Of a DNA stretch of 64,000 bases, positions 18,741 to 27,305 are shown one piece after another. Location: NCBI RefSeq assembly GCF_014635545.1, contig NZ_BMDA01000001.1, forward strand, positions 512,739-576,738. The letters are read 5' to 3'. The first letter of the stretch is position 1; the number at the start of each line of letters is the position of its first letter. The notes beneath the pieces were generated by a model, which was given only the letters and a program-made list of their open reading frames with translations, was not told where the DNA came from and did no database searches. The position numbers and the translations under genes are program-made. This DNA is from Acinetobacter courvalinii (GTDB lineage: Bacteria > Pseudomonadota > Gammaproteobacteria > Pseudomonadales > Moraxellaceae).

Positions 18741-19889
18741 TTAGAACAAGTTACTGAAGAACATTTTGATATGGTCAATCATACGTGCAAAGAAGCCAGC
18801 TTCTTCAACTGGTTTCAATGCGACCAATGGTTTTTCTGCAATCACTTTACCATCCAGACTTGCAACCAGTTTACCTACCACTTGACCTTTAGCTAAAGGT
18901 GCATTGAGTTTAGGCTGAACCACAAGCTGAGTTTTGATTTTGTCTGCCTGGCCTTTAGGCATGGTCACATTGAAGTTTTCTGCTAAGCCAATTTGAACAT
19001 CATCTTGTTTACCGAACCAAACTTTAGCCTTGGCAAGAACCTGGTTGGCTGGTTGAACATTGGCAGTTTCAAAGTTTGAAAAGCCCCAAGCTAAAAGCGT
19101 ACGTGTCTGATCGGCACGTTCATTCATGCTTGGTGTTCCGAAAATCACTGAAATTAAACGCATTGGGCCGCGTTTACTTGACGTGGTTAAGCAGAAACCC
19201 GCTTCATTGGTATGACCTGTTTTTAAACCATCTACACTTGGATCGGTATAAAGCAGGGCATTACGGTTGCCTTGTTTGATGCCATTAAAAGCAAATTCTT
19301 TTTCTGAATAAATCGGATAGTATTTAGAACTGTCTTTAATGATGTGCTGTGCAAGGATGGCCATATCTTTGGCAGTTGAATAATGACCTTCAGCTGGCAT
19401 ACCGGTTGAGTTGATAAAGTGAGTGTTCACCATACCAACACGTTTTGCTTCCTGGTTCATCATATGGGCAAAGGTCCCTTCATTGCCCGCGATATGTTCA
19501 GCCATTGCTTTAGAAGCATCGTTTCCTGACTGGATAATAATACCACGCAACATTTCTAAAACTGTTGCAGTACCATTCAGTGGAACATACATACATGATT
19601 CAGAGCTGCTACCACGACACCACGCAGATTCATTCATGCGTACCTGTTCGTTTTCAGTCAATTCACCCTTTAAAAGTTTCTGCTCAATGATGTAGCTTGT
19701 CATCATTTTTGTCATTGAAGCAGGTGCCAGTTTTTCATTTTCGTTTTTGGCAGCGAGAATCTGTCCGGTCTCATAATCCATTAATACATAGGATTTATTA
19801 TTTAATTCTGGTGGAGCGGATAGGACAGTTGCTGCATATGAAAAGCTTGGCAAAAGTAATAATGCAGCAAGAGCGCTTTTGTGAGTCAT
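18741..19889 (-). CDS. dacC: D-alanyl-D-alanine carboxypeptidase (PBP5/6 type)
   Basis: A 382-residue penicillin-binding protein that trims the terminal D-Ala from peptidoglycan stem peptides. It has a signal peptide (ALAALLLLPSFSYA), active-site SMTK at 58-61, SGN at 121-123 and KTG in DGLKTGHTNEAG. The C-terminus is the PBP5 membrane-anchor type: a beta domain then an amphipathic helix (FFARMIDHIKMFFSNLF) that lies on the periplasmic face. I start at the ATG at 19889; the longer frame to 19949 adds a non-signal tail through a terminator. Confidence 0.93.
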   Translation of the reverse strand: MTHKSALAALLLLPSFSYAATVLSAPPELNNKSYVLMDYETGQILAAKNENEKLAPASMTKMMTSYIIEQKLLKGELTENEQVRMNESAWCRGSSSESCMYVPLNGTATVLEMLRGIIIQSGNDASKAMAEHIAGNEGTFAHMMNQEAKRVGMVNTHFINSTGMPAEGHYSTAKDMAILAQHIIKDSSKYYPIYSEKEFAFNGIKQGNRNALLYTDPSVDGLKTGHTNEAGFCLTTSSKRGPMRLISVIFGTPSMNERADQTRTLLAWGFSNFETANVQPANQVLAKAKVWFGKQDDVQIGLAENFNVTMPKGQADKIKTQLVVQPKLNAPLAKGQVVGKLVASLDGKVIAEKPLVALKPVEEAGFFARMIDHIKMFFSNLF

Positions 19890-19947
19890 TCTAGGTGGTT
19901 CCAATATCTTGTATGAAGCAGACGAGCCTAGCATTTTAGGATAAAGC

Positions 19948-19980
19948 AAAGCCGACTTCTACGGGGGAAATCGGCTTTTT
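19948..19980. terminator. Hairpin terminator upstream of dacC-type gene
   Basis: Stem AAAGCCGA with TCGGCTTT, with short T runs on either strand. It lies 36 bp past the stop of the small secreted-protein gene at 20017-20421. Confidence 0.6.
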
Positions 19981-20016
19981 CATACAGTATTGTAACCTGA
20001 ACCTTAATTGTTCATC

Positions 20017-20421
20017 TTATTTGGAATAATAATTACGAACGTCATCGCAAATTTGACGGTTATCACTGTCAGAAGCTGCTTTTGCATCATTACGTGCTTC
20101 TTTTAAAGCTTCTTTAAAATCCTTACCTTTTACGCGTTTATTCAAGCTTTCAACCGCGTTGGCATCGTTATTCAAATAGGCTTTAACCAGGTTGTCATAA
20201 GCTTTATTAAATTTTAGGTCTTTGCCAATCAGGCTTGGACAAATTTCAGAAAGCACATAGATCGCGGCAAGCTCTTGCTTGGTAACGCTATCTGAAGTCG
20301 GAGTCACTTCAATCTTTTCTGCTTCTGTAGATTTTTTATCTGCCGCAAAGGCCGTAGGAGCTAGAGCGCTAGAAGCGATGAGAAATGATAAACCTAGTGT
20401 TTTAAAAACATTTTTCTTCAT
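20017..20421 (-). CDS. Small secreted protein of unknown function (paralogue A)
   Basis: A 134-residue protein with a clear signal peptide (LSFLIASSALAPTAFA). The mature part is charged and helical, with a conserved block LSEICPSLIGKDLKF and a second Cys near the end (NRQICDDV), so one disulfide is possible. It is a paralogue of 21193-21567: the IxxCPxLIGKxxKF block, the YL-N linker and the terminal Cys are shared. It resembles small uncharacterised periplasmic proteins I know only from Acinetobacter and Moraxella (possibly the MCR_0457 family). Function unknown. Confidence 0.75.
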   Translation of the reverse strand: MKKNVFKTLGLSFLIASSALAPTAFAADKKSTEAEKIEVTPTSDSVTKQELAAIYVLSEICPSLIGKDLKFNKAYDNLVKAYLNNDANAVESLNKRVKGKDFKEALKEARNDAKAASDSDNRQICDDVRNYYSK

Positions 20422-20731
20422 AATAAATCAAACTCAGAACAAGACTTAAAGAATTTGAATAACTTATAGCATAGAAGCCGGTAAAAAAATGTATGTTTGC
20501 TGTAGGAAACGTGGAGAAACTGTGGGTTTAAATTTTCAGAATCTTAAATTTCTTACAACTTCTAAGGCGTTTTCTATCGTGGATAGGGCGGTTTAGCTAT
20601 TGGTAGAGGAGCGTAACTTAACTTGACATCCGAGATTAAGATCAACAAGATTAAAAAATAGCCAGCAATGCGTGGGATTGAAAATCAGGATAATTAAAAA
20701 AGAACTGGTAAGGAAAAAAAGGAGTAAGGGC
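20422..20731. other. Spacer between divergent genes
   Basis: About 310 bp holding the promoters of the minus-strand secreted-protein gene and the plus-strand VOC gene. A TTGACA sequence at 20633-20638 could be a -35 box for the VOC gene, but no well-spaced -10 box stands out. Confidence 0.35.
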
Positions 20732-21091
20732 ATGAATCGATTCAAGGGTGGCGTTGATATCGCACTCAAACTTCCACCTCATCAATATGAAGCAACCATT
20801 GCATTTTATCGTGATGTGATTGGTCTTAAACAAATTACAGAAAAAGAACCTGATGTCGGTTTTGAATTGGGCCCAATCAAGCTCTGGATCGCAGCCGTGC
20901 CAGAGATGAGTCAGGCAGAACTTTGGCTTGAGCTCTTTACCGATGATTTTACTGAGGCAGCTCACTATCTAAATAAAGCAGGCGTGGTGCGTTGTGATGC
21001 AATTGAGCCTTTGCCCGAAGGTTTTAAAGGAGGATGGATTACTAGCCCTGCAAATATTATCCATATGGTGCGTGAACCAGATGCATGGTAA
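20732..21091 (+). CDS. VOC-superfamily (glyoxalase-like) protein
   Basis: A 119-residue single vicinal-oxygen-chelate domain: VDIALKLPPHQYEATIAFYRDVIGL, then a GFELGPIKLWI strand, and a second module ending ITSPANIIHMVREPDAW. The family covers glyoxalases, dioxygenases and resistance proteins, so the reaction is unknown. The ATG at 20732 has a strong AAGGAG site; upstream codons in the longer frame are not VOC-like. It is a single-gene unit between the two secreted-protein paralogues. Confidence 0.75.
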   Translation: MNRFKGGVDIALKLPPHQYEATIAFYRDVIGLKQITEKEPDVGFELGPIKLWIAAVPEMSQAELWLELFTDDFTEAAHYLNKAGVVRCDAIEPLPEGFKGGWITSPANIIHMVREPDAW

Positions 21092-21139
21092 TAGTGTTGA
21101 TCAGATAAGAACCGCTTGTATGGATGATGAGATGGAAGA

Positions 21140-21175
21140 GGTGTGGTTTTATCCATCTTAATTTAAAACCACACC
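21140..21175. terminator. Likely bidirectional terminator
   Basis: A 12-bp perfect stem (GGTGTGGTTTTA with TAAAACCACACC) and 12-nt loop sit between convergent genes ending at 21091 and 21193. The T tract is weak. Confidence 0.55.
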
Positions 21176-21192
21176 GATATTTTAAAGCCAGA

Positions 21193-21567
21193 TTAGCCTT
21201 CGAAATTCAAGACTTCTTCACATACCGCTTTCTGCTCTGCCTTGTCGACTTCAGCCGCTGCTTCATGAGCATCTTTTAACAGGCTTTTAAATTCAGCATC
21301 TTTTTGCAGACTTTCAAGCGAAGCTGATTTGTCAGAATAATTGCTTAAATAGGTGCCGACCATTTTTTTGATGTTCTGATCAAATTTGGCATTTTTCCCA
21401 ATCAGAGCTGGACACATCTCAATCAGTACCTGTGCATTGGCAATGTCATCTTTAATGAGGGCATCTGCTTCTTTCACTGAAACCGTTTCATCTGCAAAGA
21501 CAACAGGTGCTGTAAAAAGCGTGAAACTCACCCCAAAAACCTTAATAAAATTAGATAAATGTCTCAT
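21193..21567 (-). CDS. Small secreted protein of unknown function (paralogue B)
   Basis: A 124-residue protein with a signal peptide (FIKVFGVSFTLFTAPVVFA). It shares with paralogue A (20017-20421) the central IEMCPALIGKNAKF block, the YLSN segment and a Cys near the C-terminus (KAVCEEV). The mature part is helical and charged. The two copies flank the VOC gene on the same strand, so they probably arose by local duplication. Function unknown. Confidence 0.75.
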   Translation of the reverse strand: MRHLSNFIKVFGVSFTLFTAPVVFADETVSVKEADALIKDDIANAQVLIEMCPALIGKNAKFDQNIKKMVGTYLSNYSDKSASLESLQKDAEFKSLLKDAHEAAAEVDKAEQKAVCEEVLNFEG

Positions 21568-21669
21568 GGCTACGTAAATTTTTAATACTAAGAAGCCATA
21601 AATATATATAATTCAAGGAATAATTCAATTGAAAAAACTGCTTAGTAACATTGAAGAGAATTGATTTTA

Positions 21670-22440
21670 GTGAATATTTTAATAGCAAACGATGACGGTG
21701 TGTTCGCACCCGGTCTACAAGCTTTGGCTCAAGCCTTAAAACCTTTAGGTCGTGTGGTTGTAGTTGCGCCTGAAAGTGAACGTAGTGGTTATTCAAGTGC
21801 ATTAACGCTGGACCGTCCTTTACGTCCTGTACAGATCGCTGAAGATGTCTGGGCGGTCAATGGTACGCCAGCAGATTGTGTCTATTTATCCATGAATGGC
21901 TTATTTGATTTTGAATTTGATCTGGTGGTCAGCGGAATCAATAGTGGCGCGAATCTGGGTGATGATGTTTTATATTCTGGTACGGTTGGTGCTGCTTTTG
22001 AAGGGCGGTTAATGAAGCATCCTGCGATTGCCGTTTCACTGGCGGGCGCCAATGTACGAGCCTATGAGCATCCTGAACATTATGCCAAAGCAGCGCAATG
22101 GGTCCATGACTTCATTGCCAAAGGCTTGCCGGTTTTACCGCCGCGACATATCTTTAATATTAATATTCCGGATGTTGAGCAAATTCAAGGGGCTCAAGTG
22201 ACCTACCAAGGCCGTCGGGCACAATCCAAACCAATCAGCAGTCATGTTGATCCACGTGGACGTCAGGTGTACTGGATTGGATTGGCGGGTGAAGCCGTTA
22301 CCGATCCGCAACCTGTCTCGGATTATGTCCAGTCAGATTTTTTTGCAGTCTCAAATGGTTATGTCAGTATTACCCCGATCCAGATGGATGCGACCAACTA
22401 TACCGTATTGGAAAATTTACATGCGCATGTAAATGGTTAA
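21670..22440 (+). CDS. surE: 5'/3'-nucleotidase SurE
   Basis: A 256-residue metal-dependent survival-protein phosphatase that removes phosphate from nucleoside 5'- and 3'-monophosphates. Metal residues lie in the N-terminal NILIANDDG motif (Asp-Asp), Ser in [11 protein letters not shown] and Asn in [22 protein letters not shown] start at the GTG at 21670, giving the usual [10 protein letters not shown]; an in-frame TTG lies at 21661. It is upstream of nlpD as in many gammaproteobacteria, but a terminator separates them. Confidence 0.95.
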   Translation: MNILIANDDGVFAPGLQALAQALKPLGRVVVVAPESERSGYSSALTLDRPLRPVQIAEDVWAVNGTPADCVYLSMNGLFDFEFDLVVSGINSGANLGDDVLYSGTVGAAFEGRLMKHPAIAVSLAGANVRAYEHPEHYAKAAQWVHDFIAKGLPVLPPRHIFNINIPDVEQIQGAQVTYQGRRAQSKPISSHVDPRGRQVYWIGLAGEAVTDPQPVSDYVQSDFFAVSNGYVSITPIQMDATNYTVLENLHAHVNG

Positions 22441-22471
22441 GGGTATGAATGTTATAACTTTGTGAATAAAG

Positions 22472-22502
22472 AAAGTGAGAACTCGTTTTTTCTCACTTTT
22501 TT
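22472..22502 (+). terminator. Terminator between surE and nlpD
   Basis: Stem AAAGTGAGAA with TTCTCACTTT and a T run, 31 bp after the surE stop. nlpD must therefore have its own promoter or depend on read-through. Confidence 0.8.
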
Positions 22503-22537
22503 GATACTCTTAGCGCAAATAAATTGAGGTTTTTTCG

Positions 22538-23380
22538 ATGAGGGCGAAGATGCACTTAAACCATGTCTCGGTTTTTCTATCACAGAAAATGATTAAAACA
22601 ATCGTTTTGTCTATGGCGGTTGCGACAGTGGCAGTTATGACAGGGTGTGCATCAAAACCGCAAGTCAATGGTGGAGCACGTCATACGCTGCCAGCACCAA
22701 ACTATTACACGGTGCGTTCAGGCGATACCCTAAGCGGGATCTCAAATCGTTATGGTTTGAACTATCTGAATGTAGCTGCACTGAATGATATCGCACCGCC
22801 TTATCGTATTTATGTCAATCAGTCATTGCGTTTAAAAGGCTCGGCTGCCCAGCGTACAACATCGACGCAAGCCATGGCACAAACCGCACCAATCCAGCGC
22901 CAAAGTATTAATTTACCAAGCCAGCAACCAGTCGCACCAAAACCACAACCAGTGGTACCACGTCCGGTAGTGCCGACCGTACCGGTTAATCCGTCATCTT
23001 CCACTGTGGCCTCAAGCCTGCGTTGGGTGAAGCCATCAAATGGTGCCGTCATTCAAACCTTTAATCTGGCGAGTAATGTCAAAGGTACACGCTATGGTGG
23101 AAATGTGGGCGATCCGATTTTTGCAGCTGCAAACGGGCAGGTGGTTTATGCGGCGGATGGCTTGAAAGAATATGGCAACCTGGTGTTGGTTAAACATATT
23201 GATGGCTACATCACAGCCTATGCCCATAACAGCAAGATGCTGGTGAAAAGCGGTGATAATGTGACAGCAGGACAGAAAATTGCAGAAATGGGTTCTTCTG
23301 GTGCATCGCAAGTCATGCTGGAATTCCAGGTTCGTTTAGATGGAAAACCTGTGAACCCGAGCACAGTTTTACCAAATTAA
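22538..23380 (+). CDS. nlpD: NlpD-like LysM/M23 lipoprotein
   Basis: A 280-residue envelope lipoprotein. A lipobox VMTGC gives a lipid-anchored Cys at about residue 37. A LysM domain follows (YYTVRSGDTLSGISNRYGL, about 57-100), then a Pro/Gln-rich linker and a C-terminal M23 (LytM) domain. The M23 metal ligands look incomplete, with no HxH triad: the final segment reads SQVMLEFQVR where active enzymes have HLHFE. It is therefore probably a non-catalytic amidase activator like NlpD. The start may be 22538 (GAGG site) or 22589, which places the signal peptide at the very N-terminus. Confidence 0.9.
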   Translation: MRAKMHLNHVSVFLSQKMIKTIVLSMAVATVAVMTGCASKPQVNGGARHTLPAPNYYTVRSGDTLSGISNRYGLNYLNVAALNDIAPPYRIYVNQSLRLKGSAAQRTTSTQAMAQTAPIQRQSINLPSQQPVAPKPQPVVPRPVVPTVPVNPSSSTVASSLRWVKPSNGAVIQTFNLASNVKGTRYGGNVGDPIFAAANGQVVYAADGLKEYGNLVLVKHIDGYITAYAHNSKMLVKSGDNVTAGQKIAEMGSSGASQVMLEFQVRLDGKPVNPSTVLPN

Positions 23381-23386
23381 CTAAAG

Positions 23387-23442
23387 ATTATTAATAAACT
23401 TTCAATAATTTATTAATAATTCCCCTAGTCTATAAATAGACT
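23387..23442. promoter_or_regulatory. Two inverted repeats upstream of a LysR-type gene
   Basis: A perfect 12-bp AT-only inverted repeat (ATTATTAATAAA at 23387-23398, its complement at 23409-23420) is followed by AGTCTATAAATAGACT at 23427-23442. The second has the T-N11-A form of LysR sites and may be an autoregulatory operator; the first may act as a terminator for nlpD. Confidence 0.4.
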
Positions 23443-23516
23443 TCCTTGTATACTTAATTTGATTGCTTTCATTAGAACAATAAGCATATTAATAAATTAA
23501 GTTGAGAGGGAAGTCT

Positions 23517-24446
23517 ATGCTAGATCAATTGCGTGCAATGGGGGTCTTTGCTTGTGTCGTCGAAAAAAGTTCTTTCAGTGGTGCAGCAAGAGAACTTGGA
23601 ATTACCACCAGTGCGGTCAGTCAACAAATCCGTTCTTTAGAACAAGAAATGGATGTCACCTTACTTCATCGTTCTACCCGAAAACTCAGTCTCACTGAAG
23701 CTGGACAGGCATTTTTCCTCAGTTGTCAGGAAATGTTGGCCGCAGCTGAGCGAGGCAAAATCCGCATTAATGAATTACGTGATGATCTGGTAGGCGATTT
23801 GCGTATTGCTACCACTCCTGAACTCGGTGCCTTGCATGTTATTCCTGCATTGTCGCACTGGATGTCGGCGCATAAAGGGCTGGCGATTCATTTTGAAGCA
23901 GACCATCGTTATATTGACCTGATCGAAGAACGTATTGATATTGCGATACGCATGAGCTTGAAGATGGAAGATCAGCAATTATCTGCTGTGCCTTTAGCGC
24001 GGGTAGATCAGGTTCTGGTTGCATCGCCAAGTTATCTGAATCAGGCGCAACCAATCACCCGTCCTGAAGACTTGCGTAACCATGAATTACTGCCGATAAC
24101 TCTGATGCAAAATTATCAACATTTTACCTTCCGTCACGGCATCAGTGGCGATGTGGTGAATGTGGATATGAAAACACGCTTAGGCACCAATAATGTTTTT
24201 GTAGCCAAGGCCTTATGTCAACAAGGACATGGCATAGCACGTATCCTGTATATGGATATTCAAAAAGAACTGATCAATGGATCGTTGGTTGAGGTTCTGC
24301 CAGATTGGCAACTACCATCTTATACCTTGCATGCCTTAACCTCTAAACGCGAACAATATCCAATGAAGGTGCATCGCTGTATTGATGCCTTGAAGCAATA
24401 TTTTGCCCAGTTACCTGGCGGACGCTCGTTACAGGGTGTTGCCTAA
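23517..24446 (+). CDS. LysR-family transcriptional regulator
   Basis: A 309-residue regulator. The winged helix-turn-helix spans residues 1-60 (SSFSGAARELGITTSAVSQQ and LLHRSTRKLSLTEAG). The C-terminal effector-binding domain resembles the group that includes DmlR/AaeR-like activators (LRIATTPELGALHVIPALSHW, HELLPITLMQN). Target genes are not evident; nothing is divergent from it. The ATG at 23517 has a strong AGGGAAG site. Two inverted repeats lie 75-130 bp upstream. Confidence 0.87.
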   Translation: MLDQLRAMGVFACVVEKSSFSGAARELGITTSAVSQQIRSLEQEMDVTLLHRSTRKLSLTEAGQAFFLSCQEMLAAAERGKIRINELRDDLVGDLRIATTPELGALHVIPALSHWMSAHKGLAIHFEADHRYIDLIEERIDIAIRMSLKMEDQQLSAVPLARVDQVLVASPSYLNQAQPITRPEDLRNHELLPITLMQNYQHFTFRHGISGDVVNVDMKTRLGTNNVFVAKALCQQGHGIARILYMDIQKELINGSLVEVLPDWQLPSYTLHALTSKREQYPMKVHRCIDALKQYFAQLPGGRSLQGVA

Positions 24447-24450
24447 GTCA

Positions 24451-24483
24451 AAAGGCCATGTTCCTCGGAACATGGCCTTTTTG
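24451..24483. terminator. Bidirectional terminator between LysR and Lon-family genes
   Basis: Long perfect stem AAAGGCCATGTTCC with GGAACATGGCCTTT and loop TC, followed by T on the plus strand and A-rich on the other side. Confidence 0.88.
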
Positions 24484-24484
24484 T

Positions 24485-27121
24485 TTATCTGTTTTTCTTT
24501 TTACGCATCGATTTTAGCGTTTTTGCCTCAGCAGTGTTTTCTTCACTTGCTTTGGCTTTTGCTTCTACCTCATCTTTCTTGGTTTTTTTACGCTTTTTCT
24601 TTTTCTTTGGCTCGTCCTCTTCCACCGCTTCACCGTCTTCGATGGCTTGCCAGTATTCAAGTTGTTCCATGACTGCAGCATAAATCGAGTTTTTGCTATA
24701 GCGACCTTTTTTATCCAGTGTACCCACTGGGCGTGCCATTAGAATTTCCAAGGCCTGGTCAATGGTGTCAATCGCGTGCACATGGAAGAGTCCCGCTTTG
24801 ACCGCTTCACTCACGTCCTGACGTAACATCAGATGCTGCATGTTTTGACGCGGGATAATCACACCTTGTTTGCCAGTCAAGCCTTGCAATTTGCAGGCAT
24901 CATAGAAGCCTTCAATTTTGGCATTGACACCGCCAATCGGCTGCACCTGGCCCAACTGGTTCATCGAACCGGTAATTGCCCATGATTGGTCAATCGGGAT
25001 CTGGCAGATTGCAGAGATCAAGGCAGACAGTTCCGCAACGGTTGCACTATCACCATCGACCTGACCATAGCTTTGTTCAAAAGCCAGTGCAGCAGAGAAG
25101 TGCAGGATCTGTTCACGACCAAAGTGTGCTTTTAGGAAGCTCGACATCAACAACACACCTTTGGCATGCAGAGAACCGCCCAGTTCGACGCTGCGCTCAA
25201 TGTCCAGAATATCGCCGCCACCTTGATACACAGATGCCGTCAGGCGAGAAGGTAGGCCAAACTCGACATCAGCATAATGAATCACGGAGAGGGCATTGAT
25301 TTGACCTAGACGGTGGCCTGAGGTTTCAATCAATTGGGTGCCACGTGACAGATCCTGCCAGTACAGTTCACGTAAATAGCCTAAGCGGTATTGACGATGA
25401 TGCAGGGCCTGATTGACATGCTCGTCGGTCACGATCTTGTCGCCTGCCTTAAAGGCATGGTGATGCGCTTCACGAATTAAATCGCCTAAGGTAGATGCAT
25501 GGAGCGATAATGAGCTTTGATCTTCAGCCTGACGACTTGAATCCGTCAGCAAGGCTGCAAGTGCAGAGCGATCAAAAGGCAATAGTTTGTCAGCTTGTAC
25601 ATAATCCGCGATCAGCTGCATATAGGCCTGCTCATTACTGTCATTACGTTGTAATGTATCTGTAAAGTCGGCACGGATTTTAAAGACACTGCCGAGTTCA
25701 GGCTCAACCTCTAAAATTTCATAATAAATTTCAGGTTCTGCTAATAAAACTACTTTTATTTCAAGCGGAACGGAAGCCGGCTCTATAGAAATGCTACCTG
25801 TGAGGGTCAACATATGCTCTAGCGAAGACAGTTTAAGCTGACCCGATTTTAAGGCACGTTTCAATCCCTGCCATGCATAAGGTTGCTCAAGCAGTTGCTC
25901 TGCTTCCAGCATCAAAAATCCACCATTGGCCTGATGTAATGAACCTGGACGAATCAAGGTAAAATCAGTAGTAATGGTACCGTTATGGGTCAGTTGCTCA
26001 ACATGGCCTAACAGGTTGTAGTGCGTCGGGAAGTCTTCGAAAATGACGGGCGCACCGCTATTCGGTTTGTTCGACACAATGACATTGGCTTGGTAGCGTG
26101 ATGGAACACGATTGAATAAAGCAGGGGTAAAGTCATCCTCTTCTTGTTCAAGAATCAGCTCAACATTATCAATAATGTCTTCCGCATAATGTTTTAAATA
26201 TAGATCCAGACCTTTGACGTCTTTATTTTTATTTAAAATCGATTCTACCCGTGGGGTAACCACTTGCGTTGCGATATCGCGATTTAGACTTGAAACCTGA
26301 TCACGGGCATCATCTTCCAGATCACCGAGATGTAATCCGAGGCGTTCGAGTTTCTTCTCCATATAGCGAATATTGGAGGTAATTTCTGCACGCTCTTTGC
26401 TATTCAGAGTATTCAGGTCAGTCTGCGTCAACTCATGATATTCATTGTCCTTGAGTTGCATGGGGACAAAGACGTGTTTGTCATTGCGTGAAATCAGTTT
26501 TAAATCGAGTTCTTCCCCTTCTTTGGTCAGTTCAACCAGTGCCTGCTGTTGAACATCACCGGTATCCTGACGAATACGCTCGATGCGGTTGTGATAGCTT
26601 TCAGCACTAAAACGGCGTTCTAACTGTTTAAGAATAATCTGCCATGTTTGCTGTAAGGCATTCTGGAACTTAACCCCTTGTCCTGCCGGGAAGCGTAAAG
26701 CAATCGGTTGACGCGGATTTTTAAAATTATTGAGATAGACCCAGTCATCCGGAGTCGGCATGGTCTTGGCATGTTGTTGCAGTAAACGCTTGATCATGGT
26801 GCGTTTACCCAGGCCTGCTGTCCCCACAGCAAAAATATTGTAGCCCGAATAAGGCAGTGCGATACCCGCCTCAACGGAAGCGCGTGCGCGGTCTTGTCCT
26901 AAGAAGTTATTGAGCGGCTTGATTCGTTTGGTTGAACTTGGTATTTCCGCTAAATCTGGAATATGGGTAAGTTGGTCTGCACGTAGTGCTGTTTTAAGCA
27001 GTGTTGGTTGTATGTCCGTCTGTTCAAAAGCGCTTGGAAATGAATTGATCTTCGCTGTAATCGTGTTTGTTGGTGTTAAAGATAAAGTTGTTGCAGTCAT
27101 TTGATCAAGTTTTTGGGTCAC
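24485..27121 (-). CDS. Lon-family AAA+ protease (LonB/YcbZ-like)
   Basis: An 878-residue ATP-dependent protease. The N-terminal half contains an AAA module with Walker A VGTAGLGKRT (about 99-108), interrupted by a long coiled-coil insert. The C-terminal Lon proteolytic domain has catalytic Ser in GQVDGDSATVAEL and Lys in GGVNAKIEGFYDAC. It lacks the classical LonA substrate-binding N-domain. The last 50 residues are Lys/Glu-rich (KKKKKRKKTKKDE), a low-complexity tail that may bind nucleic acid. The GTG at 27121 is chosen as start, with a GGAT site; an ATG lies seven codons in. Confidence 0.88.
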   Translation of the reverse strand: MTQKLDQMTATTLSLTPTNTITAKINSFPSAFEQTDIQPTLLKTALRADQLTHIPDLAEIPSSTKRIKPLNNFLGQDRARASVEAGIALPYSGYNIFAVGTAGLGKRTMIKRLLQQHAKTMPTPDDWVYLNNFKNPRQPIALRFPAGQGVKFQNALQQTWQIILKQLERRFSAESYHNRIERIRQDTGDVQQQALVELTKEGEELDLKLISRNDKHVFVPMQLKDNEYHELTQTDLNTLNSKERAEITSNIRYMEKKLERLGLHLGDLEDDARDQVSSLNRDIATQVVTPRVESILNKNKDVKGLDLYLKHYAEDIIDNVELILEQEEDDFTPALFNRVPSRYQANVIVSNKPNSGAPVIFEDFPTHYNLLGHVEQLTHNGTITTDFTLIRPGSLHQANGGFLMLEAEQLLEQPYAWQGLKRALKSGQLKLSSLEHMLTLTGSISIEPASVPLEIKVVLLAEPEIYYEILEVEPELGSVFKIRADFTDTLQRNDSNEQAYMQLIADYVQADKLLPFDRSALAALLTDSSRQAEDQSSLSLHASTLGDLIREAHHHAFKAGDKIVTDEHVNQALHHRQYRLGYLRELYWQDLSRGTQLIETSGHRLGQINALSVIHYADVEFGLPSRLTASVYQGGGDILDIERSVELGGSLHAKGVLLMSSFLKAHFGREQILHFSAALAFEQSYGQVDGDSATVAELSALISAICQIPIDQSWAITGSMNQLGQVQPIGGVNAKIEGFYDACKLQGLTGKQGVIIPRQNMQHLMLRQDVSEAVKAGLFHVHAIDTIDQALEILMARPVGTLDKKGRYSKNSIYAAVMEQLEYWQAIEDGEAVEEDEPKKKKKRKKTKKDEVEAKAKASEENTAEAKTLKSMRKKKNR

Positions 27122-27305
27122 TGTTGCTATCCAACAAATAAACGTAAGTTGAGTAATTAAAGGTATACAGTTTTAGACCTAAAGATCAAGCGAACTTGTG
27201 TTTTTTATCGACAAAACAAAAGAATGATTGCATAAAGCAACTTGCAAGCAGGAGCAAGAAACGATTGAATAAGCACATTTATAGATTATTGGAAAATAAT
27301 AACCA

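Noticed and set aside
24485-27121. Plus-strand frames opposite the Lon-family gene
   Set aside because: Shadows of the minus-strand gene; no homology or ribosome sites.
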